Below are positions 29,223 to 39,297 of a stretch of DNA of 64,000 nt, one piece after another (positions within the stretch are counted from its first letter, which is position 1; each line of letters opens with the position of its first letter). The DNA lies in the NCBI GenBank assembly GCA_014607495.2, contig CP053163.1, forward strand, positions 9,156,716-9,220,715, given 5' to 3'. The stretch comes from Carposina sasakii (taxonomy: Eukaryota > Arthropoda > Insecta > Lepidoptera > Carposinidae). The position numbers and the translations under genes are program-made. Under the pieces are notes generated by a model. The model saw nothing but the letters and a program-made list of their open reading frames with translations, did no database searches and was not told where the DNA came from.

Positions 29223-30024
29223 ATTGGTCATAATTGGTAAAATTGGTGTAACACCTCCATCACACCTCCCCTTGTGTTTGCTCCTCGTTTTGAGTCGGTT
29301 ACAAATGACTGTACTTCGGCAAGTATGAGTGAGTGCTGTGGGAGCTTCTCCATCCCAAAGCTATTTACGTTCTAAACCTCATTATTATGACGGGAAATCT
29401 ATATGTGGTTGCAGGTTAGGTATCTAGGTACTTACTACTGTTCATATCCGAGTGATTACGCGTTGACATTCGGTAGGTATATATAGAACTTGAAGCGAAT
29501 TTCCTAGCTAACTATTTTATTTTAGACAGTAAAATAGTTTTTTTAGACAATTTATGCAACAAGGAGAATTCAAAAAAATAATTATCAAATTTTGTTCGTA
29601 TTTCCGACTACGAAATCGTAGTAACCTGCTACGAACTACGAAGACCTACGTCGTAGGTCTAAATACTGCCATCTATCGGCGATGCTCGGAACATGTTACT
29701 AATCTTTCTTTCGTCCGTCGTCAAAGGCATAAAATAGTTAATTTACAACCTGAACGATAGATGTCTATAGTAGGACGATATTGCATCTTTCCTTTGATAA
29801 TTTAACTGCGAAGTTACGTTTTATAAATATTGAATTTGTAAATAGGTACAGCTGACGGAATATTAATGAAATGACATGATAAAATCAATATAGGATATAC
29901 GCTTATTTCATCACGGATACGAGTAAACATTTCGGATTTGGAGTAACTTCCAACGTAGAAGAACCCATCACGTCACATGGTTTACATACGTATGTAAAAC
30001 CATTTTACTATAGAATACTCGAAA
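29223..30024. other. Intergenic with a CTACGA-rich palindromic patch
   Basis: Repeated CTACGAA/TACGTCGTAG motifs at 29600-29665, including a perfect 9+1+9 palindrome AGACCTACGTCGTAGGTCT. The open frame 29554-29760 across it has no domain. Confidence 0.4.
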
Positions 30025-30272
30025 TGTAGCAGACTGAAGTGGTAGTGGGCAGGCCACACCTGTCGTAGAACCGATGGAGTAGGCGGGTTCTCGAATGGAG
30101 ACCGCACCTCGGCAAGCGTAGCGTTGGGCGCCCTCCGGCCAGATGGACCGATGACATAAAGAGTGCGGCTGGTAGTGACTGGATGGTGAAAACGGGAGAT
30201 CGAGCCATGGGACGTACTCTGGGGGATCCAGCAATGGACTGCAATAGGCTGGCGACGATGACGATGACGAAT
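30025..30272 (+). repeat. LINE 3' end with readable C-terminal coding remnant
   Basis: One frame stays open across WSRRVLEWRPHLGKRSVGRP and ARWTDDIKSAAGSDWMVKTG, then ends with the AGTGGACTGCAATAGGCTGG signature and an ACGATG microsatellite. It closely abuts the MITE at 30283. Confidence 0.75.
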
Positions 30273-30469
30273 AGAATACTTATACAGGGTGTTTTTTTGT
30301 GGCCACCACTAACGAAGGGTACATACTCTATACATCAAATTAAGTAAGTTTATGCCAATAAAAAAGCTGTGAAAAAAAAAAATTAATTTTTTTTAAAATT
30401 ATTTGATTGGGCGAAATTTATAGTGTCTATGTTAGTTTTTTTATAGACAGATATTAATTATTTCTCGTC

Positions 30470-30486
30470 AAAAAATCTTGTTACGC
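30470..30486 (+). repeat. Target-site duplication, left copy
   Basis: AAAAAATCTTGTTACGC, identical to 35809-35825 and matching the internal sequence of MITE family A at the insertion point. Confidence 0.88.
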
Positions 30487-30519
30487 AGTGGTCGTTGACC
30501 CGTCACCGAGACCGGTTGT
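30486..30519 (+). promoter_or_regulatory. Internal promoter of the non-LTR element (Inr-like start plus DPE)
   Basis: The first element base is A30487 in a C-A-G-T context. GGTTGT at 30514-30519 fits the DPE consensus RGWYV(T) and lies exactly at +28 to +33 counted from A30487. Non-LTR elements such as the Drosophila I factor and jockey use this kind of TATA-less, downstream promoter, which restores itself on transposition. Promoter function is inferred. Confidence 0.6.
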
Positions 30520-30666
30520 CACTTGCGCGCGCTAGTGAATTATATTTTCACGAGTGTTATTTCTATCCTCATTGTGTAAAGTGACTAATTATGGAATCGG
30601 ACTTTATATTTCTTTAATAAGTACCAATATCGCAATTTTGTAATCGTTTCTGACTACAGGAACAAA

Positions 30667-31815
30667 ATGAACTCCCAAACGTTAGTAAATAACCCTAGTT
30701 ATTCTACTGTAACACAAACCACCATGTTCCCTAAAAAGGATCAAGCAATAGTGATCGATGCTTTAGAAAACGTACAAATCAAAGAATACGCTCAAGCTTT
30801 AGGAAGAATAATCGACCCATCCCAAATCCGTTTTTTGTCAAGAATATCAAACAATCGAATTTGTATCTACGTTTCCACAAAGTTAATCGCTGATGAGATC
30901 ATTGATAATAAAAAGTATATCACAATTCAAAACCAAAAACTACCTATCCGACCGCTGATCAGCAGAAACAAACGTATCATCATATCTAACGTTTGCCCCA
31001 TTATAACGCACACTGAAATAGAAAAGAAACTGCTAGAAATGAATATCACGCCGCAGTCACCCATCTCTTTCCTACGTGCTGGTTTTAATGAAACGGGCTA
31101 CAATCACATTCTTAGCTTCCGAAGACAAGTTTACATAACGCCTGAGGATTTCATCCGCCTCCCAGAAAAAATATGTATTGATTTTGAAGAAACGAATTAC
31201 TGGATTTATTTGTCATCGGACACAATGACTTGCTTTATATGCAAAAAGGACGGCCACGTAGCCTCTAAATGCCCAGATACCAACGACACGAATTCTTATC
31301 ATCAAAAAACACAGGATACTACGGAGACACAATCCTTCAAGCGTCCACATCCACCGACTGAATCTTCGGCTACTACTGAATTCATGGAGTCCGAAACTAC
31401 AAAAGAAGACTGTATGCCTCATAGCAACGAAAACAGTGATGAGGACTTTGACAACTTTTCCCAGTCAAGCTCAGATGAAGTTTACAAATCCAAGAGTGGA
31501 AAGAAACCCAAGAAAACACCTCACAGGGATCTGGAATCAATTGATTGGGACCAATTGGAAAACTTTATAACCAATTCCTGTAAAACATACCCACTATCTG
31601 GAAAACAAGTTAAAAAATATCTCATGCATACATATGGAGTTAAGGACATATCGGAAATCACTTACAGTTATACAGAAAAAATTGATGCCTTGATTGAAAT
31701 GCTTACCGATTTGATACCTAACATCTCACGTCGTAGTGTTAAGAACAGAATCTCACGCATCGTAAGTAAATTGAAGGTCTTATATCGCCAGGGTAATTCC
31801 AAAATAATTAAGTAA
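30667..31815 (+). CDS. Non-LTR retrotransposon ORF1 (nucleic-acid-binding, gag-like)
   Basis: 382 codons. The N-terminal 180 residues contain two alpha/beta-like blocks reminiscent of RNA-binding folds (IVIDALENVQIKEYAQALGR; RNKRIIISNVCP). One CCHC knuckle (CFICKKDGHVASKC; C189, C192, H197, C202) follows, then an acidic, serine-rich linker (about 240-285) and a lysine-rich C-terminus. ORF1 products of this kind bind the element RNA and form the ribonucleoprotein particle. The ATG at 30667 is the first in a good A-A-A-ATG context after stops. Intact, unlike most LINE copies in the window. Confidence 0.9.
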   Translation: MNSQTLVNNPSYSTVTQTTMFPKKDQAIVIDALENVQIKEYAQALGRIIDPSQIRFLSRISNNRICIYVSTKLIADEIIDNKKYITIQNQKLPIRPLISRNKRIIISNVCPIITHTEIEKKLLEMNITPQSPISFLRAGFNETGYNHILSFRRQVYITPEDFIRLPEKICIDFEETNYWIYLSSDTMTCFICKKDGHVASKCPDTNDTNSYHQKTQDTTETQSFKRPHPPTESSATTEFMESETTKEDCMPHSNENSDEDFDNFSQSSSDEVYKSKSGKKPKKTPHRDLESIDWDQLENFITNSCKTYPLSGKQVKKYLMHTYGVKDISEITYSYTEKIDALIEMLTDLIPNISRRSVKNRISRIVSKLKVLYRQGNSKIIK

Positions 31816-31903
31816 GTTAGTTTAAGTCTAAGTAATTAACCCTTTTTTCTATATTTCTCTCTTTTGTAAAATTATTACATATATAGGTATATATATTTAT
31901 ATA

Positions 31904-34900
31904 ATGAACTTGACTACAAATTTTAAGTTTAATATTATTCAATGGAACTGTCAAAGTCTATTACCAAAATTAAGTGAATTGGATGCATATCTTCATAATG
32001 AAAAGGTCCATATATGCGTTCTTTCTGAGACTTGGCTGGAATGTGAAAAACAAATTAATTTAACAGGTTACTCTATCTATAGAAAGGATCGAGCAGATGG
32101 ATATGGAGGTTTAGCTATCCTAGTTCACCAATCCATAAACTGTATTCTCAAAACTCTTTCAACAAGTTATAGTAACATTGACGTTCTGTGCCTTGAAGTT
32201 CTTAATAGCAATAAACTTCAACATATCATAGGTGTTTATTCTCCCTCAAATGTTACTATAAGCGCTAGGGATTACCAAGAGCTTTTCAGCCACTTCTCAG
32301 ACAAAACTTTAATAGTCGGAGACTTTAATGCTCATCATACGGCTTGGTCATATACAACTGACACTAGGGGTAGGCTTTTGTCATATACTAGCTTAGAACA
32401 TAATTACGTTTTTCTTAATAATGGAGACTTTACTCGTTGCGCTAAGCTTAATGATTATACAGTATGCACATCACCTGATATTTCTTTTTGCAGTACTGAT
32501 CTTTCTCTCGACTTTGATTGGAATGTCACTAATGAATCTTTTGGTAGTGATCACCTTATTATTTCTATTAAAACGTTAGACAGTTATCAAACTAGCCCCG
32601 AATTGAAAAGAAACATCAAAAAGGCTAGGTGGGTAGAATATACACAGCACATTAAATCTGCATGTGGGGAATTAGATTTTGGAGAAAATGTACAAATTAA
32701 CTACAATAAATTCATAGAGATAATTGATGAAAGTGCAAATAAAAACATTCCTTACTTTAAAATCGGTATTAACGCCAATAAATTCAAGCCAAAACCTTGG
32801 TGGAATCCTGGTTTATCGAAGGCAGTAGCAGAGAGAAGATTGTCACTTAAGAACTTTAGAAAATCACGCACGGTTGAAAACTACTTAATATACAGAGAAA
32901 AAGTAATAATTGCTCGAAAACTAATAAAGCTTGCAAAAAGGAATTCCTGGCAACAGTTTTGTGACAGTATAGACTGCAATACGTCCAGCCATGAGGTTTG
33001 GAGGAAACTCAAATGGCTTAAAGGTTATCGAAGCCCTAAAGACTACTTACCAGAATGTGCCGCAGTTTCCTTTGTAACAGAACTCACTCCTGATAGCGTT
33101 TCCTTCCAGCCTCTAGGCTTCAATACTAATGTTTTCAACCCACACTTTTTTACACTTTCAGAACTAAATTCGATTATTAAAAGAGTAGATACATCCGCCG
33201 GCTTAGATTCTATTACTTATTCTATGATTAGCCATTTACCTGATAATGCCAAAGAATATCTCCTGCTCATATTTAACGCAATTTATAAAAAAAGTGAGAT
33301 ACCAGAACAGTGGCGTAGGATCAAACTTATTGCCATACCAAAACGTAATTCTGGAACTCTAAAGTATCGTCCTATCTCACTTATTAACTGCCTCTGTAAG
33401 ATCTTTAATTTAATGATAACTCGTCGCCTTGAATTTCATTTTGAGAGCAACAAATTATTTAATTACAGCACTTTGGGTTTCCGTCGGGGATTTTCATGTC
33501 AGGACAATCTTGGTAGGTTTATTGTAGACACAGAAACTGCATTTATAAATAAGGAATACGTTTTATGCGCTTACGGAGACATTAGTAACGCTTATAACAA
33601 TGTGGCAATTGAACCTCTTATAGCCCATTTAGTTGAGTTTGATGTGGATCCATTTCTATGTAGATATATTAGAGAATTTTTGAAGGAAAGATTTTTGATT
33701 TATAGGTTACGGGATGGCAGGGAAATAACAAGAATGAGCAGACAGGGTTTAGCTCAAGGTGACCCAATGTCACCAATTTTATTTAATATAATTACAATCA
33801 AGTTATGCAACACACTCGTTAAGACAGTTAAGGTCTCACAATATGCCGACGACTTCGCTTTGTATTGTATTAATTCAAGTATTGATTTTTGTGCTCGTAT
33901 TATTCAATCAAGTCTCAATACCTTTATATCAATGTTAGAGGAAATCGGTTTGGAAATATCCCTCTCCAAGACTAAACTTTGCATTTTTACTAGAAAATAC
34001 AAAGTGCCTGCTATTAGTATAAGAATAAATAGCATTGACATTGAGGTTATAAATTGTACAAAGTTTTTGGGTGTCTGGATGGACAGTCGCCTAAATTGGA
34101 CTCGACAAGTTTTAGAAACTGCCCAAAAATGCACTGCATACGTTAATATCCTTAGTTCTATAAGTAGTTCAAAGTGGGGTGTGCATCCAACTCACTTAAG
34201 AAGACTTTATTTAGCACTGGTGCGATCTCGACTTGATTACGGGTGTATAATTTACGGTAACGCCAACTCTAGGCTTCTCCAGAGGTTGGACTTAATTCAA
34301 AACCAATGTCTTCGCCTTTGTGGAAGCTTTATTCGGGATACCCCAATTTTTACAATGGAAAGCGAACTTTGTATTACACCCTTAAATTTTAGAAGAATAT
34401 ACTTAAGTGACAAGTACTTCCTGAAACTTTCTTCTAGAACATCCGACTATTTGAAAAAACAATTAGAAGTATTAGACAACAAATTAAATTCGGGCGCAAG
34501 ATATTGGCGTAAAAACCAACTTCCACTTTTGCTTGAGAGTTTCAGGAAGTACTTTAGCCTACCTATGTCAAAATTTGAGATTTTACCCCAATTTTTGCTT
34601 TCTTATGAAATCAAAACACTCCCCTGGGATAAAATCATAATGCACAGAGTAAACACTATTGATGAATCTAAAGCGAAACTACCCAATCACGACCTTAAGC
34701 GATGTAGCGAAGAGATGATAGACGTGCAGTTCTTGGATTTCTTCCAAATTTACACTGATGGGTCCAAAACAACATACGGTTCTGGTTGTGCGTTTTACGA
34801 TGAAGCGGCGGATTTTGGGGTCAAATTTCTTATTGAAGATCCATGTATACCTATTATGGGAGTCGAATTGATAGCTATAAATGAAGCAGTACATTACATA

Positions 34901-35641
34901 GAATCGACACCATACCATAAAATTGTAATTCTCACAGACTCGAAAAGCAGTCTACAACATTTACTGGGAAGTGCTAAGGGCGGTAGTGTCGGCAGGTACG
35001 AAGCTTACCTCATTATTAAATGTATCCATAGATTGATACGTAACGGGGTTGAAGTTCGTTTACAATGGATTCCTTCACACGTGGGCGTCAGGGGTAACGA
35101 GATAGCAGACTCACTTGCATCCGAGGCCCTACATAACGGTATACCCCTCGACACGGTACCGCACTATACTGATCATCTTTCAAAAGTGAAAACCGACAAT
35201 CACGTTAAATTTAAGTCCTATTTCAATGAGTGCTCTCAAAACAAAGGCATCTGGTACAGAACCATTGTAAACGAACCACTACGCGTACCTTGGTTTACCT
35301 CACGGAACCTCAGCAGAAAAGAATTGGTTGTATGCTTCCGGACCCGAACTTACCACATCCCACTCAACAAGTTTAATTTTTTAATGAAAAAAAGAGACGA
35401 CCCAAACTGTACACGATGTGAGAAGGAGGAGGATCTCCTCCACTTAGTTCTCGAATGTAAAATTAACGAACAACCTAGGTTGGAACTCCTAAAAGAAACT
35501 CGGTGCTATGAGGGTGATCTTCTCTTCTTTTTCCATCGTACCTTAAGCTCAGAATTCACTACCGAACATAGCAAGAGATTTTTAAGTTTTATGATGCACT
35601 CATTGGATCTTAGATTGGAGTATTATAGAAGTGTTCTTTAA
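31904..35641 (+). CDS. Non-LTR retrotransposon ORF2: endonuclease, reverse transcriptase, RNase H
   Basis: 1245 codons without a break. The AP endonuclease (about 1-225) has E42 in SETWLE, D140/N142 in GDFNAHH and S215-D216-H217. The reverse transcriptase (about 460-720) has D559 in YGDISNAY, GLAQGDPMSPILFN and YADDFALY with the catalytic DD at 649-650. RNase H (about 945-1080) has the D952-E988-D1012-D1069 tetrad in IYTDGSK, GVELIAINEA, ILTDSKSS and GNEIADSLA. A C-terminal zinc finger C1169-X2-C1172-X7-H1180-X4-C1185 follows. The enzyme nicks target DNA and copies element RNA into it (target-primed reverse transcription). Every catalytic residue I can locate is present. It starts 88 bases after the ORF1 stop. 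Confidence 0.95.
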   Translation: MNLTTNFKFNIIQWNCQSLLPKLSELDAYLHNEKVHICVLSETWLECEKQINLTGYSIYRKDRADGYGGLAILVHQSINCILKTLSTSYSNIDVLCLEVLNSNKLQHIIGVYSPSNVTISARDYQELFSHFSDKTLIVGDFNAHHTAWSYTTDTRGRLLSYTSLEHNYVFLNNGDFTRCAKLNDYTVCTSPDISFCSTDLSLDFDWNVTNESFGSDHLIISIKTLDSYQTSPELKRNIKKARWVEYTQHIKSACGELDFGENVQINYNKFIEIIDESANKNIPYFKIGINANKFKPKPWWNPGLSKAVAERRLSLKNFRKSRTVENYLIYREKVIIARKLIKLAKRNSWQQFCDSIDCNTSSHEVWRKLKWLKGYRSPKDYLPECAAVSFVTELTPDSVSFQPLGFNTNVFNPHFFTLSELNSIIKRVDTSAGLDSITYSMISHLPDNAKEYLLLIFNAIYKKSEIPEQWRRIKLIAIPKRNSGTLKYRPISLINCLCKIFNLMITRRLEFHFESNKLFNYSTLGFRRGFSCQDNLGRFIVDTETAFINKEYVLCAYGDISNAYNNVAIEPLIAHLVEFDVDPFLCRYIREFLKERFLIYRLRDGREITRMSRQGLAQGDPMSPILFNIITIKLCNTLVKTVKVSQYADDFALYCINSSIDFCARIIQSSLNTFISMLEEIGLEISLSKTKLCIFTRKYKVPAISIRINSIDIEVINCTKFLGVWMDSRLNWTRQVLETAQKCTAYVNILSSISSSKWGVHPTHLRRLYLALVRSRLDYGCIIYGNANSRLLQRLDLIQNQCLRLCGSFIRDTPIFTMESELCITPLNFRRIYLSDKYFLKLSSRTSDYLKKQLEVLDNKLNSGARYWRKNQLPLLLESFRKYFSLPMSKFEILPQFLLSYEIKTLPWDKIIMHRVNTIDESKAKLPNHDLKRCSEEMIDVQFLDFFQIYTDGSKTTYGSGCAFYDEAADFGVKFLIEDPCIPIMGVELIAINEAVHYIESTPYHKIVILTDSKSSLQHLLGSAKGGSVGRYEAYLIIKCIHRLIRNGVEVRLQWIPSHVGVRGNEIADSLASEALHNGIPLDTVPHYTDHLSKVKTDNHVKFKSYFNECSQNKGIWYRTIVNEPLRVPWFTSRNLSRKELVVCFRTRTYHIPLNKFNFLMKKRDDPNCTRCEKEEDLLHLVLECKINEQPRLELLKETRCYEGDLLFFFHRTLSSEFTTEHSKRFLSFMMHSLDLRLEYYRSVL

Positions 35642-35808
35642 TTACTTAGGGAACTTTCTTGTAGTATTCCGGCCTGAGGTCTAATTAGTGTATTCCAAAT
35701 GTATTATGTATCTACTTATTACCTAACGTTTAAGCAACATTGTTATTATTTTTAAGCTGACTTAATCTTATGATGTATAGCTTATAAAATAAATAAGAAT
35801 AAAAAAAA
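35642..35808 (+). terminator. 3' UTR and poly(A) tail of the non-LTR element
   Basis: An AT-rich 3' UTR ends with overlapping AATAAA-type motifs (AAAATAAATAAGAATAAAA) and a run of A that merges with the right target-site copy. Confidence 0.75.
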
Positions 35809-35825
35809 AAAAAATCTTGTTACGC
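35809..35825 (+). repeat. Target-site duplication, right copy
   Basis: Second copy of the 17-bp duplication; see 30470-30486. Confidence 0.88.
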
Positions 35826-36448
35826 GCGTCTATGTGCATTTATGCAGAAAAACGCAGTCTATTTACTCAACTTTGGACCTTAATATTTTGGAAACCAGAC
35901 ACTTGCCAGGTATGCTTCCATGTAGAAAAATGATCGTGATGATGAGGAGATTCTGTAGTTTTCGGGAACGTTGACGACCAAAAATCACCCTGTATATTAT
36001 AGATGAGATACCTCATTATTCTGTTCAGGCAAGTAACCCGGGACACCTGTAGCCGCACACTCTCGAGGCTTGCGGGTAATAGTCCTATTTACTGCTCTAC
36101 AATTTGTAATTAAACTTTTTTCCGCCTCTTAAGCGTAACGGTTTTAAACTCTATTGAATGAAACTGCTTTCCTTCAGAGAATACTTTAAGCTTCCATTTA
36201 CTGGTAACGGTAACATAATAGCTAATTTATGTAGGGATATACATATAAAAGCTATCACTAAACGCTACTTATTCTTACTAATATTAGGTATAATATAAAT
36301 AAATACATCATTTCATCTTTAAACATTGTGCTGAGGGATTCAGCTTTGTTTGCCGAGATTTGTCTAGTGTATAGCTATCGGGATGAAAAATAACGTTGCC
36401 AATATGTAATTTAGAAAAGAGATGGTAAAATTCGTCATCCGAGTAATT

Positions 36449-36562
36449 GACCCGATAGCTCAGTGGTTAGAGCAACTAGCACGGTATGCAGTGGTCGTGG
36501 GTTCGATTCTCACTCAGGTGAAGAAGTTTTTTCCATTTCTTTATTAATAATTTTATTATAAA
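36449..36562 (+). repeat. tRNA-derived SINE with A and B boxes
   Basis: The head reads GACCCGATAGCTCAGTGGTTAGAGC (A box TAGCTCAGTGGTTAGAGC, 36456-36473) and GGGTTCGATTCTCAC (B box, 36499-36510), with partial pairing of CCCGA to TCAGG as an acceptor stem. The body GAAGTTTTTTCCATTTC...TTATTAATAATTTTAT is shared with the minus-strand copy at 12244-12310. A shared non-tRNA tail and a broken acceptor stem argue for a SINE, not a working tRNA gene. Confidence 0.72.
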
Positions 36563-36846
36563 CTAGCGGACCTGATAGACGTTGTCCTGTCGTCCCACGC
36601 CTTTGAACTAACGTCACCCAATTGTTTTGCCTTCCCGGACTTTCAAATTTCGAACAAATTGTTTGTATGGGAATGTAGAAAAGGAATGTTTTAGACATGT
36701 TCAGGCATTTAAAAAAAAAATTATCTCCGTTAGAACCATCCCTGTACTTCAAGGAATACGATAAAAAAAGAAAATAGCGAAATCGGTTCAGCCGTTCTCG
36801 AGATTCGCGGTTACCAACATTTAGCGATTCATTTTTATATTATAGA
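36563..36846 (-). mobile_element. Helitron-like (Lep1-related) element
   Basis: Begins CTAGCGGACCTGATAGACG and contains GAAATCGGTTCAGCCGTTCTCGAGATTCGCGG, typical of these elements. Inserted immediately after the SINE tail. The hairpin is diverged. Confidence 0.6.
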
Positions 36847-36902
36847 ATAAATACTATTAAATCGATTTTAATTTCCTTCACAGGTAGTATAGATATTCGT
36901 CG

Positions 36903-37245
36903 TTAGCCTATTGCTGGACGTAGGCCTCCCCCAGGACACCATACGTGTGCCCTGGGGGAGGCCTACGTGATGATGATCATCATCATCATCATCAGCCTAT
37001 TGCAGTCCACTGCTGGACGTAGGCTTCCCTCGGGGCACGCTACAAGCCTGCCATGGGGGGTATTTGCCCATAGTCAACGCTGGGGGGTTGGTGACCGTAG
37101 TTTGTATTTTGGACTATGTTGTCAACACGGGAGGTGTTGCTGCCCACCTTCCGGAAACCCTTAATCGCCTCGTACGATACCCACGGGCAGACATGGGGTG
37201 GTACGAATTCTACTCTGCTGGCACCACGCGGACAAAGTATCACTA
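36903..37245 (-). repeat. Two LINE 3' ends, partly in inverted arrangement
   Basis: The 36903-36935 and 36951-36967 ends form 17-bp perfect inverted arms (CGTAGGCCTCCCCCAGG) around a 15-base loop. A GAT/ATC microsatellite and a second LINE end (AGCCTATTGCAGTCCACTGC ...) follow. The 37060-37245 part (TTGGTGACCGTAGTTTG, GAGGTGTTGCTGCCCACCTT, TACTCTGCTGGCACCACGCGG) recurs at 63483-63655. Confidence 0.6.
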
Positions 37246-38859
37246 ATATTAAAAAAACATGTTAAAGATTAGTAACAGCTTACACTAGAATAATTCATGT
37301 TATATATGTCGCAGGCAATTTGTATGATTCGTCTTTATACAAACGGCGTCGTCCGTTTATAAACGCTCGCCAGGCATTTTGAATAATATGAGAGAAAAAA
37401 TTCCTTTTAGCACTTCGCCGGTCGCTGCAGGGACATGCTCGCTACGCTCACTCGACTCGTGCGTTGTTATTTTAACAGGTCTAACATAACCTAACCCAAT
37501 TAATTAAGCAGACCAATTGCTAGAAGCCAAATTGTCTCGCTCCAAAACCCATACTATTCAAAATGCCTAGTCGTTTTGTAATAGGGCGTGTTTTACAATA
37601 AGCCTTCGACATATATATAGTTTTATGGGTACTGAACGAAGTTGCGGACACTTAGCTAGTTATATAGGTATGAAATTCATTAAAATTTAACGCCTGAGGA
37701 AGTTTAATTGATTCGGCCTCTCGAACAAAGAACAAAGAGAAATGTTAACGTTTTAAATATTTCACAAGGCCCCTGGAGTTTGTGGGCATATACTAATTAT
37801 AAAATTACCTTTCTGTTAATGGTAAGTGGAGGCTTACTATGGTATTTTTAACACTTGTTTTGTGCATTTTCATTTCGTTTAATTATATTTCCAACCTATC
37901 ATCAAAGTTAGCTACGTAGTTATTAAGGAGAATTATACATTGAGGCGTCATTGTCTAATGAATTGAATTGTAATTTTTGGGAAATATTTTAATTAACATT
38001 TAAGAACCTTTATAAATTGAGAATAGGTACATATTTTCCAAGAGTTCTATTATAGATAATAATATACATATGTACTAGATACAAGTTGTTCTTTGAGTCC
38101 GTCTGCGTCAAAGAATATACTTACTCTCTAACGGTCTGCGTGGACTAAACATAAAACCTGAATAAAACCTAAATACAATAAACAAATAATATCTACGTCT
38201 ATGATTTTTCGTCACAAAGACATACATAGATTAAAATGTATTTATACCTGGAAAATCTTGCTGCAGGTAGAAAAAAACATTTCCCTGCTAAACATAGAAT
38301 CTTACCTAATTACCATTGGGTAAAACCTATAAAAATTTTGTACCCGAATACGTGTCCAAGAAGATGTATAAGATCGAGGCAGTTTCGTCTCGTGGACTCG
38401 GCACGGGCTACCATAAATACGAGGACGTATTAACGCGTTCACATATTTTACGTTTCTATTTCCTTTGGCGACGCGGACCGACATAAATACTCTTTTAGAT
38501 GGATTTATCTTAACTGCTACCAATAATATGTTGGAAAATATATTAAGTAAGTGACCTATTTACTACTGAATGATCTCGAAAGTTGCTTCAAAGCGAGAGT
38601 GGTGCAGTAGGGAAAGACCCTGCCTGCTTAATTGAAAGTCCTGTAGGCATTAAGATTTATCTTGCAATAATAAAGAGGTAACAATTTGTGATTATTGTAA
38701 AGTAATACGAATATTGCGAACAGCTTATAATTAAACAAGTTTTGCTCTCCTATTCAATTTGCATACAGACATTAATGAGTGGGCTACATTCGAATCCTGG
38801 TACGGTCGTTGGCTTTTTTCAATAACACAAGGTAGGCTAGTTGATGGCAGTTTGTAATG
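37246..38859. other. Intergenic, nothing recognised
   Basis: AT-rich. Overlapping opposed short frames at 38236-38523 have no domain. GAGAGTGGTGCAGTAGGG near 38599 looks like a degenerate Pol III A box but has no partner. Confidence 0.4.
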
Positions 38860-39042
38860 CGAACGGCTAAGGAGTGGAATGCACTTCCTGCCGATGTGTT
38901 TCCCGAGCACTACAACATTGGTCTCTTCAAAGCTAGAGTGAATAGGCACTTTCTAGGCAAACATGTACCACCCTAGGCCGCATCTTGCTTAACATCAGGC
39001 ACGATGACGGTCAAATGTTTGCCTAGCTAATTGTAAAAAAAA
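38860..39042 (+). pseudogene. LINE reverse transcriptase C-terminal remnant (Jockey/CR1-like)
   Basis: An open stretch 38860-38976 reads RTAKEWNALPADVFPEHYNI then GLFKARVNRHFLGK and a stop. NALP..VFP..YN...FK.RVNR is the characteristic C-terminus of lepidopteran Jockey/CR1-type LINE proteins. A 3' UTR and a short A-rich tail follow to about 39042. Heavily 5'-truncated. Confidence 0.7.
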
Positions 39043-39297
39043 GACTCCAATCTTTTCTGATCTATATGGTCTACTGCTTCATCTGGTCAACCCTTTAGCA
39101 GAGCCTCGATTCCGCTATTTGATTTCCTTAACAAACCGTTTGCGTTACAGATTTATTACGGCTTCGGCTCTGTACGTAAATGATATTCTACTATCGCCAT
39201 AATTTAAGCTGAGACATTTTAGACATTAGTTTTACGGCGGCCTTTCTGAGTAGTAAGACTATTGTACCTATTGTATCGTACGAGTCGATTAAAGGTT

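Larger units (their letters stand above)
30487..35808 (+). mobile_element. Full-length non-LTR retrotransposon (I-like, RNase H-bearing clade)
   Basis: About 5.3 kb: 180-base 5' UTR, ORF1, 88-base spacer, ORF2, about 170-base 3' UTR and a poly(A) tail. It is flanked by a 17-bp duplication AAAAAATCTTGTTACGC (30470-30486 and 35809-35825; the A residues overlap the tail, so TCTTGTTACGC is the unambiguous part). Both ORFs are uninterrupted. An endonuclease of AP type plus C-terminal RNase H places it in the I group in the broad sense; the exact clade needs a tree. The perfect duplication and open frames imply a recent insertion that may still be active. Confidence 0.93.
30283..35994 (-). mobile_element. 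MITE family A copy split by a retrotransposon
   Basis: The left half is 30283-30486 (TACAGGGTGTTTTTTTGTGG ... CTTGTTACGC). The right half resumes after the second target-site copy and runs to 35994 (CGTCTATGTGCATTTATGCAG ... ATCACCCTGTA). Together they make a normal-length family A copy, interrupted by the non-LTR element 30487-35808. Confidence 0.85.

Noticed and set aside
31213..31422. Reverse frames inside the non-LTR element (also 33904-34134 and 34679-34918)
   Set aside because: Shadows of ORF1 and ORF2 on the opposite strand without their own features.
36449..36520. Functional tRNA gene
   Set aside because: A and B boxes are good, but the acceptor stem has mismatches, no anticodon arm could be assigned, and the sequence continues into a tail shared with another copy at 12244-12310. 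A tRNA-derived SINE fits better.
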